The notes under the pieces are model-generated. The model searched no databases, was not told the DNA's origin, and worked only from the letters and a program-made list of their open reading frames with translations. DNA of 64,000 nt from the NCBI RefSeq assembly GCF_000429065.1, contig NZ_AUBD01000005.1, positions 186,001-250,000 on the forward strand. The letters run 5' to 3'. Shown piece by piece: positions 28,329 to 38,611 of this stretch. A program made the translations under genes and the position numbers. The number at the start of each line of letters is the position of its first letter. The stretch's first letter is position 1. The stretch is from Silanimonas lenta DSM 16282. Its GTDB lineage: Bacteria > Pseudomonadota > Gammaproteobacteria > Xanthomonadales > Xanthomonadaceae.

Positions 28329-28334
28329 TACACT
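28329..28334 (+). promoter_or_regulatory. -10 candidate for the btuB riboswitch transcript
   Basis: TACACT followed by CCCGCCCG. The expected transcript start, about 28341, falls just ahead of the riboswitch P1 helix, which supports the assignment. Confidence 0.5.
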
Positions 28335-28342
28335 CCCGCCCG

Positions 28343-28498
28343 CTGAAGGTGTTCGGGAAGCCGGTGGAACTCCGGCACTGCCCCCGCAACGGTAAGCCGC
28401 GGCAACGCCACCACGACGCCACTGGGCCTGCGCCCGGGAAGGCGGTGGCGCCGCAGGGCCCGGCCCTGCCCGCGACGAGTCCGGAGACCGGCCTTCAG
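28343..28498 (+). promoter_or_regulatory. Cobalamin riboswitch (aptamer)
   Basis: P1 is a perfect 7-bp helix, CTGAAGG (28343-28349) with CCTTCAG (28492-28498). Inside lie the conserved GGTGGAACTCCGGCACTG-type stem, CCCGCAACGGTAAG, the B12-box core GCCACTGGG with GGGAAGGCGGTGG, and GACGAGTCCGGAGACCGG. It binds adenosyl- or other cobalamins and represses the downstream gene. The remaining leader to 28654 includes a 7-bp hairpin (28571-28592); no T-run terminator is visible, so control is probably translational. Nothing else was seen in the 404 bases between hemW and btuB. Confidence 0.93.
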
Positions 28499-28654
28499 AC
28501 CGGCGGCGCGTGTGATCCCGGCCGCGCCGGTCCGGCCATGGCGCGCTGCGGTGGGCGGCGAGGCGTGAAGGCCACCGTGTCTCCGCGGTGGCGTCCGTCC
28601 TTCCCTGCCGCCCTCGCGCCGTCCGCGGGTGTGCGTTCCGTTCGAAGGACTTCC

Positions 28655-30454
28655 ATGCGACCGACTTCCCTCGCCCTGGCCCTTGCGCTCGGCCTTCCCG
28701 CCCTGGCCGGCGCGCAGAGCACTGCCCGCCAGCTCGATGCCGTGGTGGTGACGGCCACCCGCTCGCCAGATGCCAGCCTCGCCCCGCTCGCCGCCACCAC
28801 GGTGCTGACCCGCGAGGACATCGAGCGCTCGCAGGCCCCCGATCTCATCGACCTGCTGGCCCGGCAGGCCGGCGTGGATGTCTCGCGCACCGGCGGCCCG
28901 GGCTCGGTGAGCACCCTGTTCCTGCGCGGCAGCAACTCGAACCACACCCTGGTGCTGATCGACGGCATCCGGGTGAACGCCGCCCAGCAGGGCCTCTATG
29001 ACTTCGCCAACCTGCCGCTGGAGCGCATCGAGCGCATCGAGATCGTGCGCGGCCCGCGCGCCGCGCTCTGGGGCTCGGACGCCATCGGCGGCGTGATCCA
29101 GATCTTCACCCGTGACGCCACGGCGCGCGGCGTGCAGCTGCGCGCCGGCAGCTTCGAGCGCCGCGAGGCTGCGGCGCAGTGGGGCTTCGGCGATGGCGAG
29201 CGCGCCTTTGGCATCGGCGCCGGCCTGATCGACATGGAGGGATACAACGCCAGCACGCCGGCCAATTTCAGCTTCGATCCCGACAAGGACGGCTTCCGCA
29301 ACCGCCACCTCGGCCTCGCCGGCCGCACCGCACTCGACCGCCAGACGCTGGCCGGCCGCGCCCTGTTCACCCGCGCCGATGTCGAGTTCGACCGCGGCGA
29401 GAGCGAGGTGCGCAACCGTCAGCTCGGCGCCACCCTCGCAGGCCCGCTGGCCGACCGCTGGTCGCATTCGCTGGCCGTGGGCCACGACCGCCAGGACCTG
29501 CTCACCCGCTCCAGCTTCGGCAGCCGCTTCGACAGCCGCCGCGCCAGCCTCGACTGGGTGAACGACGTGGCCCTGGGCCGCGGCCAGGCCCTGCTGTTCG
29601 GCCTCAACCACAGCGAGGAGGACGCCACCTCGAAGGCGGCCAGCGGCAGCGTGGTCTACGACCGCAGCCGGCGTAACACCGGCCTGTTCCTCGCCTGGCG
29701 CGGCCAGGCCGGGGGCCAGTCCTGGGACCTCGCCGCCCGCCTCGACGACAACAGCCAGTTCGGCAGCACCACCACCGCCCAGGCCGCCTGGGGCTTCGAA
29801 TGGGGCCAGGGCTGGCAGGCCCGCCTCGGCTGGGGCCAAGGCTTCCGCGCTCCCAGCACCAACGAGCTGTATTCGCCGGGCTTCGGCGGCTTCTTCGCCG
29901 GCAACCCGGCGCTGCGGCCCGAGCGCTCGCGCAATCTCGAGGCCGGCCTCGGCTGGCAGGGCGGCGACAGCCGGGTGGCCTTCTCGGCCTACCGCAGCCG
30001 GGTGGCCGACCTGATCGCCTTCACCGGCCCCCTGTTCCAGGCGGTGAACGTGCAGCAGGCCGAACTCGACGGCGTGGAACTGGAAGGCCACACCCGCCTC
30101 GGCCGGCTTGCCATCACCGGCCATCTGGGCTGGCAGCGCGCCGAGAACGCCAGCACCGGGGCCGCCCTGCTGCGTCGCGCCCCGCGCAAGGCCGCCCTCA
30201 GCCTCGACCTGCCGCTGGGCGAGACCTTCAGCCTCGGCCTCGACACCACCGCCGCCGCGCGCCGCCAGGACTTCGACGGCCCGCTGGGCGGCTATGCCCG
30301 GGTGGACCTGCGTGCCGAGGCCCGGCTCGGCGGCGGCTGGGTGCTGCGCGGCCGCCTCGAGAACCTGCTCGACCGCGACTACACCCTGGCGAGCGGCTTT
30401 GCCACCCCGGGCCGCAGCGGCCTTCTCGAGCTGGCCTGGCAGCCCCGTTCCTGA
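28655..30454 (+). CDS. btuB: TonB-dependent vitamin B12 receptor BtuB
   Basis: About 599 residues, an outer-membrane 22-strand barrel that imports cobalamin with TonB energy. The ATG at 28655 follows GAAGGAC and opens a signal peptide (MRPTSLALALALGLPALAGA). The TonB box LDAVVVTATR is at about 25-34. The plug domain contains VFLRG-like LFLRGSNSNHTLVLIDGIRV and IERIEIVRGPRAALWGSDAIGG. The barrel ends in a C-terminal strand LLELAWQPRS. A cobalamin riboswitch directly upstream supports B12 as substrate. No btuCDF genes lie in this window. Confidence 0.93.
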   Translation: MRPTSLALALALGLPALAGAQSTARQLDAVVVTATRSPDASLAPLAATTVLTREDIERSQAPDLIDLLARQAGVDVSRTGGPGSVSTLFLRGSNSNHTLVLIDGIRVNAAQQGLYDFANLPLERIERIEIVRGPRAALWGSDAIGGVIQIFTRDATARGVQLRAGSFERREAAAQWGFGDGERAFGIGAGLIDMEGYNASTPANFSFDPDKDGFRNRHLGLAGRTALDRQTLAGRALFTRADVEFDRGESEVRNRQLGATLAGPLADRWSHSLAVGHDRQDLLTRSSFGSRFDSRRASLDWVNDVALGRGQALLFGLNHSEEDATSKAASGSVVYDRSRRNTGLFLAWRGQAGGQSWDLAARLDDNSQFGSTTTAQAAWGFEWGQGWQARLGWGQGFRAPSTNELYSPGFGGFFAGNPALRPERSRNLEAGLGWQGGDSRVAFSAYRSRVADLIAFTGPLFQAVNVQQAELDGVELEGHTRLGRLAITGHLGWQRAENASTGAALLRRAPRKAALSLDLPLGETFSLGLDTTAAARRQDFDGPLGGYARVDLRAEARLGGGWVLRGRLENLLDRDYTLASGFATPGRSGLLELAWQPRS

Positions 30455-30530
30455 CTGCCCTCCCCCCGGCACCCGCTCCCCCGCCGCTCCCGCCCCCTCT
30501 CCACCGGGGGCGGCGGGGGCCGCGGCACGC

Positions 30531-30539
30531 TGCTATCCT
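30531..30539 (+). promoter_or_regulatory. Extended -10 candidate for the DUF1631 gene
   Basis: TGCTATCCT fits the TG-N-TATNNT extended -10 consensus and lies about 35 bases before the ATG at 30571. A GC-rich hairpin just upstream (CCGCCCCC with GGGGGCGG, about 30490-30515) may end btuB transcription. Confidence 0.45.
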
Positions 30540-30570
30540 CTATTGACTTTTATTGCAATGGATAGTGCGC

Positions 30571-33027
30571 ATGAGCGGTCCGGCCTCGTCCAGTCCGACC
30601 TCCCCCCACGGCCTCGCGAGGAGCGCGCTGCCGCGGAAAGTGCGCCACATCCTGCAGGGCTTCCAGGAGCTGGTCGCCGACGCCTTCGAGCGCGAGCTTG
30701 GCATCACCCTCAACGAATTCGAGCAGCAGGCCTTCCAGAACGCCGAGCAGGCCCGCAGCAATGCCATCCAGGTGCGCTGGCTGGAAACCCTGCGCACCGT
30801 GCGCCGCACCCGCAGCGACATGGTGCCGCGCTTCCTCGAGCACATGGAGGCCGGGCTCGCCGCGATCCGTGACCCCGCCCCGGCCGGCGACAGGGCCGCC
30901 GCTTCCCTGCGCGGTGCCGGCGAGCTCTCGCTGATCGAGGCCTCGGAAATGGAGGAGAGCACCACCCTGGCCGAGATCAGCAGCCGCATCGAGATGCGCC
31001 ACAGCCTGCCGATCTACCTGCTCGGCCAGCGCTTCGGCGTGCTGGCCGGCAAGCCGGCCTTCGACTCCGAGAGCCTGCCGGTAGGGCCGCAGATGATCGC
31101 CCGGGCCCTGCGCCATGCCGCCGGCAATCTCGAGATCTCGCCCGAGCACCGGGTGCTGCTCTACCGGCTGTTCGAACGCCGGATGCTGGTGGAATACGGG
31201 CGCCTGCTGGAAGCCCTGAACGCACACCTCATCAAGCACGGCGTGCTGCCGGGCCTGCAGTACATGCCCTTCCGCGCGCCCGCCAGCCCGCAGAACCGCG
31301 GCAGCGAACGCCAGGACGGACGGACCACCGGCCAGCAGCCGGCCCTGCCCCAGGAAGCCGCCCAGGACGCCGCCGGCCGCAGCACCGGTTCGCGGCCGGC
31401 CCATGGCCGGGGCGCCCCCGGCGGCCCGGAAGCCGCCGCGGCCGCGGCGCCGCCGGCCGGCCCGGGCGCCCGCGCCGCAGGCGCCGCCGAGGGCGAGGCC
31501 CCCCTGCCCTGGCTGCTGCCCGGCGAGCCCTCCGCACAGGCCATGCCTGGCCCGGCCAGTGCCGCGCCGGCAGGCCTGCCCGGCTTCGAGCAGATCCGCG
31601 ACCTGCTGAGCGCCAGGCGCAGCATGCTCTCGAAGCTCTCGGGCGCGGCTCCGGCCGCGCCCAGCGGCCCGATGCACCAGCCGGCGCCGCAGGAAGTCCA
31701 GCATGCGCTGAGCCTGCTGCAGCCCAGCACCGCCACTTCGGTGAACATGGGCGGCCGCATCGTGCCGCGCACCGTGGCGCACCTGAAGCAGGACCTGCTG
31801 GCCCAGCTGCGACGCAGCGCGCCGCCCGGCGAGACCCCCAGCCTCTCCGACGAGGACAACGACACCTTCGATCTCGTCGGCATGCTGTTCGACGAACTGG
31901 TGAAGGACGTGCGCCCGGCCAGCCAGGCCGCCACCCTGCTCACCAAGCTGCAGGTGCCGCTGCTGCGCGTGGCGCTCTCCGACAAGCGATTCTTCAACGA
32001 CAGCCACCACCCGGCACGGCAGATGCTGAACGCGGTGGCCGAGACCGGCGCCTACTGGCTGGGCGACGACGATGCCGACGGTGCATTGGTGGCGAAGATG
32101 CAGGGCCTGGTCGATCGCACCCTGCGCGATTTCGACGGCGACATGTCGCTGTTCGAATCCCTGCTCAAGGACCTGAGCTCGCACCTGCAGACCATCGCCC
32201 GCAAGGCGGAAGTAGCCGAGCGCCGGCACGTCGAGGCCGCGCGCGGCAAGGAGCGCCTGGCGCAGGCCCGCGAGCGCGCCGCCGAGGCCGTGAAGGCCAT
32301 CACCGAAGGTAGCGAGCTGCCGGTGTTCACCCGCACCCTGCTCAACCAAGCCTGGACCGACGTGATGGCGCTGACCTCGCTGCGCCATGGCGAGGAGTCG
32401 CTGGCCTGGGCGCAGCAGCTGGAAACGGCGCGCCGGCTCGCCAGCCTCGCCCGCCCCGGCGCCGGCAGGCTCGGCGAAGCCGAATCGCTGGCGCTGCAGA
32501 AGGAGGTGGCCGATTCGCTGCGCCAGGTGGGCTACCACGAGGCCGAGTCCGAGGCCATCGCCAAGCGCCTGATCGCCCCCGGCACCGATGCCGCGGCCGA
32601 CGATGCCGCCAGCCGCACCGAGCTGCTGATGCGGATGAAATCGGCTAGCCGCCTCGGTGCGGTGGAGAAGCCCGCCAAGCCCTCGCCGGAGCTGCTCACC
32701 CCCGAGGTCATGGCGCGTGTGGCACAGATCAAGACCCTGCCCTTCGGCGCCTGGTTCGAGTTCACGCTCAATGCCCAGGGCGACAAGGCGCGCCGCCGCC
32801 TGTCCTGGTACTCGCCGGTGAGCGGCACGGCGATGTTCGTGAACCACCGCGGCCAGAAGGTGGGCGACACCAGCATCGAGCATCTCGCCATCCAGATGGT
32901 GAATGGCCAGGCCCGGCTGGTGGAGGAAGAGGCGAAGGTGAGCCTGCTCGACCGCGCCTGGAACGCCGTGGTGAAAACCCTGTCCGGCTTCGGCGGCGGC
33001 AACAAGGCCAAGGAGGCCGTGGCATGA
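30571..33027 (+). CDS. DUF1631 family protein
   Basis: About 818 residues, matching the uncharacterised DUF1631 family of proteobacteria; function is unknown. The N-terminal third is alpha-helical (LPRKVRHILQGFQELVADAF, then LSLIEASEMEESTTLAEISS and the LYRLFERRML ... HGVLPGLQYMPF block). A Pro/Ala/Gly-rich linker spans about 235-330. The C-terminal half is helical, with charged coiled-coil segments at about 540-580, and ends in a small beta-rich part (WFEFTLNAQ ... RRRLSWYSPVSGTAMFVNH). No signal peptide or transmembrane helix is seen. The ATG at 30571 is preferred to a TTG six codons upstream. It overlaps the PilZ gene by 4 bases, hinting at a cyclic-di-GMP link. Confidence 0.8.
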   Translation: MSGPASSSPTSPHGLARSALPRKVRHILQGFQELVADAFERELGITLNEFEQQAFQNAEQARSNAIQVRWLETLRTVRRTRSDMVPRFLEHMEAGLAAIRDPAPAGDRAAASLRGAGELSLIEASEMEESTTLAEISSRIEMRHSLPIYLLGQRFGVLAGKPAFDSESLPVGPQMIARALRHAAGNLEISPEHRVLLYRLFERRMLVEYGRLLEALNAHLIKHGVLPGLQYMPFRAPASPQNRGSERQDGRTTGQQPALPQEAAQDAAGRSTGSRPAHGRGAPGGPEAAAAAAPPAGPGARAAGAAEGEAPLPWLLPGEPSAQAMPGPASAAPAGLPGFEQIRDLLSARRSMLSKLSGAAPAAPSGPMHQPAPQEVQHALSLLQPSTATSVNMGGRIVPRTVAHLKQDLLAQLRRSAPPGETPSLSDEDNDTFDLVGMLFDELVKDVRPASQAATLLTKLQVPLLRVALSDKRFFNDSHHPARQMLNAVAETGAYWLGDDDADGALVAKMQGLVDRTLRDFDGDMSLFESLLKDLSSHLQTIARKAEVAERRHVEAARGKERLAQARERAAEAVKAITEGSELPVFTRTLLNQAWTDVMALTSLRHGEESLAWAQQLETARRLASLARPGAGRLGEAESLALQKEVADSLRQVGYHEAESEAIAKRLIAPGTDAAADDAASRTELLMRMKSASRLGAVEKPAKPSPELLTPEVMARVAQIKTLPFGAWFEFTLNAQGDKARRRLSWYSPVSGTAMFVNHRGQKVGDTSIEHLAIQMVNGQARLVEEEAKVSLLDRAWNAVVKTLSGFGGGNKAKEAVA

Positions 33028-33380
33028 GCCAGCACAACGAGTACCGGCGCGCCAAGCGGCGCCGCGCCACCCTCGACATCGCGGTGATCGACGCGATGAC
33101 CGACCAGGTGGTGGGCAAGATCGGCAACCTCTCGGAATCCGGCGTGCTGCTGATTCTCGGCGCACCGCCCTGTGCCGATGCGCTCTACCAGTTCCGCTTC
33201 GACCTCCCGGTGGGCACCGGCCGCCCGCTGGAAGTGGAGGTGGGCGCGCACGAGCTGTGGCAGGACGATGCCGCCGCGCCGGGCCAGGTCTGGGCCGGCT
33301 TTCGTTTCATCGATGTCTCGGCCAATTCGCTGGCCAACATCCGCCAGTGGGTCGAACAGCCCGGCAGCGACTACGTCTGA
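33024..33380 (+). CDS. PilZ domain protein, putative c-di-GMP effector
   Basis: A 118-residue single-domain protein. The N-terminal arginine cluster (YRRAKRRRA, residues 7-15) and NLSESG (N-x-S-x-x-G, about 34-39) match the two cyclic-di-GMP-binding motifs of PilZ domains, RxxxR and [D/N]xSxxG. The rest is a small beta barrel. Its ATG overlaps the DUF1631 stop (ATGA), so the two proteins are probably made together and may act together. It is not the pilus-assembly PilZ, which usually lacks the ligand motifs. Confidence 0.85.
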   Translation: MSQHNEYRRAKRRRATLDIAVIDAMTDQVVGKIGNLSESGVLLILGAPPCADALYQFRFDLPVGTGRPLEVEVGAHELWQDDAAAPGQVWAGFRFIDVSANSLANIRQWVEQPGSDYV

Positions 33381-33409
33381 GCGCCCGCATCCGGCCCGGG
33401 TTCATCGGC

Positions 33410-34456
33410 ATGCTGCTGGCCGCGCTGCTCGCGGCCTGCGCCGTCGAGGCGCCACGGCAGGAGCGTTGGGTCGCCTTCGGCAGCCTTGCCGCCGTGCAGT
33501 TTCCTCCCGGAGCCGAAACCGCGGCGGAGCGTAAGGCACTGGCCGACGTGGCCGGGCTCTGGGCGGCGCTGGAGCGGGACTGGCATGCCTGGCAGCCCTC
33601 CACCCTCACCCGCTTCAATGCGGCACTCGCCGGCGGCGCGACGGTGACGGCCCCCGAGGCCCTGCGCCTGCCCATCGCCCGCAGCCGGCCCCTGCTCGCC
33701 GAGAGCGCGGGCTGGTTCGACCCCGGCATCGGCCGGCTGGTGGCGCTCTGGGGCTTCCACACCAGCGACTATCCAATCACCTCGCTGCCACCGGACGCCG
33801 CCGCGCTGGCCGCCTGGGCGGCACGCCCGGATTCGCTCGCCGATCTCGACTGCGATGCGGACTGGCGCTGCCGCAGCCGGGCCCCGCAGCTCCAGCTCGA
33901 CTTCAATGCCATGGCCGAGGGCCTGGCGCTGGAACTCGCGGCCGCGCAGCTTCGCGCACAGGGCGTGCGGCATGCCCTGCTCGACCTCGGCGGCGACATG
34001 CTGGCCCTGGGCGAGCGGGCCGGCCGCCCCTGGCGGGTGGGCCTCGACGATGGCAGGGGCGGCGTGCTCGGCGGCGTGGAACTGCGCGATGGCGAGGCCT
34101 TCATGAGTTCCGGCAGCTACGCGAAATGGCGTCCCGCCCCGGACGGCGGGCGCTGGCCGCACGTGCTGGAACCCGCAAGCGGCCAGCCGGCCCGCGGCGC
34201 CCGGCTGGTGGCGGTGCTGCACCCCGACCCGGTGCGCGCCGATGCCGCCGCCACCGCCCTGCTCGCCGCCGGCCCCGAACGCTTCGCCCGGCTGGTGGAT
34301 TCCCTGCGCCTCGGCTGCGCCCTGCTGGTGGACGAGGCCGGAACGGCCTGGCTCACCCCGGGCATGGCCGCACGCTTCCAGTGGCAGCAGACCCTGCCGC
34401 AACGCCGACTGCCCGGCCCGGCGGCCGGCTGCGCCCCGGATCGCCCGCCATCCTGA
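33410..34456 (+). CDS. ApbE-like FAD:protein FMN transferase, lipoprotein
   Basis: About 348 residues from the ATG at 33410. The family attaches FMN to threonine residues of membrane and periplasmic flavoproteins such as Nqr/Rnf subunits. Matching segments are LQLDFNAMAEGLALELAAAQL, HALLDLGGDMLALG and SSGSYAKW ... HVLEPASGQPARG, although it is a divergent member. A lipobox LLAAC places Cys at residue 10, but the ATG gives no positive N-region; the frame upstream would encode a better one (LSARIRPGFIG), raising the possibility of a non-ATG start near 33377. No target flavoprotein is encoded nearby. Confidence 0.78.
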   Translation: MLLAALLAACAVEAPRQERWVAFGSLAAVQFPPGAETAAERKALADVAGLWAALERDWHAWQPSTLTRFNAALAGGATVTAPEALRLPIARSRPLLAESAGWFDPGIGRLVALWGFHTSDYPITSLPPDAAALAAWAARPDSLADLDCDADWRCRSRAPQLQLDFNAMAEGLALELAAAQLRAQGVRHALLDLGGDMLALGERAGRPWRVGLDDGRGGVLGGVELRDGEAFMSSGSYAKWRPAPDGGRWPHVLEPASGQPARGARLVAVLHPDPVRADAAATALLAAGPERFARLVDSLRLGCALLVDEAGTAWLTPGMAARFQWQQTLPQRRLPGPAAGCAPDRPPS

Positions 34457-34513
34457 GCCCGGCCCGCGGCCACTGCGGCACAATCGGCTTTTCCTGCCAC
34501 GCCCCGCGCCGCC

Positions 34514-35808
34514 ATGTCTTCGCTGTACGCCGAGCACCTTTCCATCCTGATGCAGCGCGCCGATGCCGCGCTCGCCAAGGCCGGTTTCGACCACCTCCTG
34601 ATCGCCTCGGGCGTGGAGAAATACCAGTTCCTCGACGACCGCCCCTATCCCTTCAAGCCCAACCCGCACTTCCGGCACTGGGTGCCGCTGCAGCAGCACC
34701 CGCACAGCTGGATCGCCTACACCCCGGGCCAGCGGCCGGTGCTGGTCTACCACCAGCCCGACGACTACTGGCACGTGCCGCCGGCGCCACCCGAGGGCGC
34801 CTGGGTGGAGCACTTCGACATCCGCATCATCCGCGAGCCGCAGGAAGCCGCCGCCCATCTGCCGCGCGGCCGCGCGGCCATCGTGGGCGAAGCCGATGCC
34901 GCGCTCGAGGGCGTGGTGCCGAACAACCCGCCGGTGCTGCTGAACGCCCTGCACTACCAGCGCGGCTTCAAGACCGCCTACGAACTCGACCGCATGCGCC
35001 GCGCCCAGCGCCGGGCGGTGAAGGGCCACCGCGCCGCCGAGGCCGCGTTCCGCGCCGGCGGTTCGGAGCGGGAGATCCACCGCGCCTACCTCGAGGCCAC
35101 CGGGCACAGCGATCTTGATCTGCCTTACACCAACATCATCGGTCTTAACCAGCATGCCGCGGTGCTGCACTACCAGTACCAGTCGCCCGAGCGCCCGGCA
35201 ACGCCGCTCAGCTTCCTGATCGATGCCGGCGCGGAGGTGGACGGCTACGCCTCCGACATCACCCGCACCTACGCCATGCACGAAGGCGCCTTCGCCGACC
35301 TGATCGCCGCCGTGGATGCCGAGCAGCAGGCCCTGTGCCGCCGGGTGCGCAGCGGCGTCGATTACCGCGACCTGCACCTCGAATGCCACCTCCGGCTGGG
35401 CGGCGTGCTGCGCAGCGCCGGCATCGTGGACATGGACCCCGGCGAGATGGTGGCCGAAGGCGTGACCAGCGCGTTCTTCCCGCACGGCCTCGGCCACCCC
35501 ATCGGCCTGCAGGTGCACGACGTGGCCGGCCGCCACGACGAGGAGGGCAACGAGATCCCGCGCCCCGCCGGCCACCCCTACCTGCGCACCACCCGCCCCC
35601 TGGCCCCGGGCATGGTCGTCACCATCGAACCCGGCCTGTACTTCATTCCCCTGCTGCTGGAGCGGCTGAAGGCCGGCCCGCAGGCGAAACACGTGGACTG
35701 GGCCGCCATCGAGGCCCTGCTGCCCTACGGCGGCATCCGCATCGAGGACGAAGTGGCCTGCACCGACGGCGAGCCGGAGAACCTGACGCGGGAGGCGTTC
35801 GCGCAAGC

Positions 35809-35812
<4 letters not shown>
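34514..35812 (+). CDS. pepQ: Xaa-Pro dipeptidase (prolidase)
   Basis: A 432-residue cytosolic metallopeptidase of family M24 that cleaves X-Pro dipeptides. Metal ligands are recognisable: Asp residues in [18 protein letters not shown], His in [13 protein letters not shown], Glu in [10 protein letters not shown] and Glu in [10 protein letters not shown]. The N-terminal creatinase-like domain (1-165) is complete and matches the bacterial PepQ group. A CACAAT -10-like hexamer is at 34479-34484. The last four bases overlap the hsdM start, so the restriction-modification genes begin exactly at its stop codon. Confidence 0.95.
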
Positions 35813-37368
<1,556 letters not shown>

Positions 37369-37375
37369 CGCTGCG

Positions 37376-37406
37376 TTGCACACAGCAGGGAGTGCTGCTT
37401 CATAAT
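37376..37406 (+). promoter_or_regulatory. Promoter/operator candidate ahead of the fic gene
   Basis: TTGCAC (37376-37381) and CATAAT (37401-37406) are separated by 19 bases, longer than ideal. The 76-base gap also holds two inverted repeats: CAGCA with TGCTG, and GCTTC (37396-37400 region) with GAAGC around an A/T centre. It could be an internal regulated promoter. Confidence 0.35.
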
Positions 37407-37444
37407 AAACGAAGCGTTTAGCAAGGGAAGGAGAAGCCGCTGTA

Positions 37445-38611
37445 ATGAACGCAGATGAAAACAAGCCCACCCGTGCCGGGCGGTATTTGCGCCAGCCCAC
37501 GGGCTACCGCGCCTTCATCCCCGCGCCCTTGCCGCCCAACCCGCCGCTGGACCTGAGCGGCCCCCTGCGCGAGAAGCTCTCGCAGGCCGATTACGCGCTC
37601 GGCCGCCTCGACGGCGCGGTGCTGACGCTACCCAACCCCGACCTCTTCGTCTTCATGTACGTGCGCAAGGAGGCGGTGCTCTCCAGCCAGATCGAGGGCA
37701 CGCAGTCCTCGCTGCAAAACCTGCTCGCGGCCGAAGCGCAACTGTTCGACCCCGACACCCCCAGGGACGTGAACGAGGTCGCCAACTATGTACGGGCCAT
37801 GAACCATGGCCTGGCGCGGCTCGCGGAACTCCCCGTCTCGGTGCGCCTGATCCGCGAAATCCATGCGGAGCTGATGCAGGGCGTACGCGGCGGCCGGCTC
37901 ACGCCGGGCGAGCTGCGCACCAGCCAGAACTGGATCGGCCCCGCCGGCTGCACGCTCGCCACGGCAACCTTCGTGCCCCCGCCGCCCCATGAAGTGTCGC
38001 AGGCGCTCTCCGACCTGGAGCGCTTCCTCCACGACGGTGCCGGCCTGCCGCCGCTCGTCCAGGTGGGGCTCGCGCACGCCCAGTTCGAGACCATCCACCC
38101 CTTCCTCGACGGCAACGGCCGCATCGGCCGGCTGCTGATTGCCTTCCTGCTCACCGAAAAGCGGCTCCTGTCCAGGCCGGTGCTGTATCTGTCGTACTAT
38201 TTCAGACAGCGCCGCAGCGAATACTACGAACGCCTGCAAGCCGTGCGCGACGCGGACGACTGGGAAGGCTGGCTCGCCTTCTTCCTCGACGGCGTGATAG
38301 AGGTGAGCCAGCAGGCCACGCACACCGCCGCCGCCATCCTGCGGATGCGCGAAGACTACCGCGCCAAGATCACCGAGCACCTCGGCCGCGCCGCCGCCAA
38401 CGGCCAGCGCGTGATGGATCGGCTCTTCGACCACCCCATCGTCAGCGTCGCCACCGTGCGCGAGTGGCTCGGCATCACCCCGGCGGGCGCCAACCAGATC
38501 GTCGGGCGGCTCGAAGGCGTGGGGCTCTTGCGCGAGATCACCGGCTATGCCAGGAACCGGCGCTTTCGTTTCGAGCCCTACCTGCGGCTGTTCGAGGAGG
38601 GCGGCGAATGA
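37445..38611 (+). CDS. Fic family protein (class II, N-terminal inhibitory motif)
   Basis: A 388-residue Fic-fold protein. The active-site loop HPFLDGNGRIGR at 218-229 matches the consensus HxFx(D/E)GNGRxxR of AMP-transferases. An S-x-x-x-E-G inhibitory motif, S80 to G85 (SSQIEG), lies N-terminal to it, so auto-inhibition as in class II Fic proteins is expected. The C-terminal 70 residues (VREWLGITPAGANQIVGRLEGVG) form a winged helix-turn-helix, suggesting DNA binding. It sits between hsdM and hsdS, overlapping hsdS by 4 bases. Likely activity is AMPylation of an unknown target; a role in controlling the RM system is inference. Confidence 0.92.
   Translation: MNADENKPTRAGRYLRQPTGYRAFIPAPLPPNPPLDLSGPLREKLSQADYALGRLDGAVLTLPNPDLFVFMYVRKEAVLSSQIEGTQSSLQNLLAAEAQLFDPDTPRDVNEVANYVRAMNHGLARLAELPVSVRLIREIHAELMQGVRGGRLTPGELRTSQNWIGPAGCTLATATFVPPPPHEVSQALSDLERFLHDGAGLPPLVQVGLAHAQFETIHPFLDGNGRIGRLLIAFLLTEKRLLSRPVLYLSYYFRQRRSEYYERLQAVRDADDWEGWLAFFLDGVIEVSQQATHTAAAILRMREDYRAKITEHLGRAAANGQRVMDRLFDHPIVSVATVREWLGITPAGANQIVGRLEGVGLLREITGYARNRRFRFEPYLRLFEEGGE

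Noticed and set aside
30550-33165. An 871-codon minus-strand frame opposite the DUF1631 gene
   Set aside because: It is Gly/Arg/Gln-rich without conserved features, while the plus strand matches DUF1631 and is coupled to the PilZ gene.
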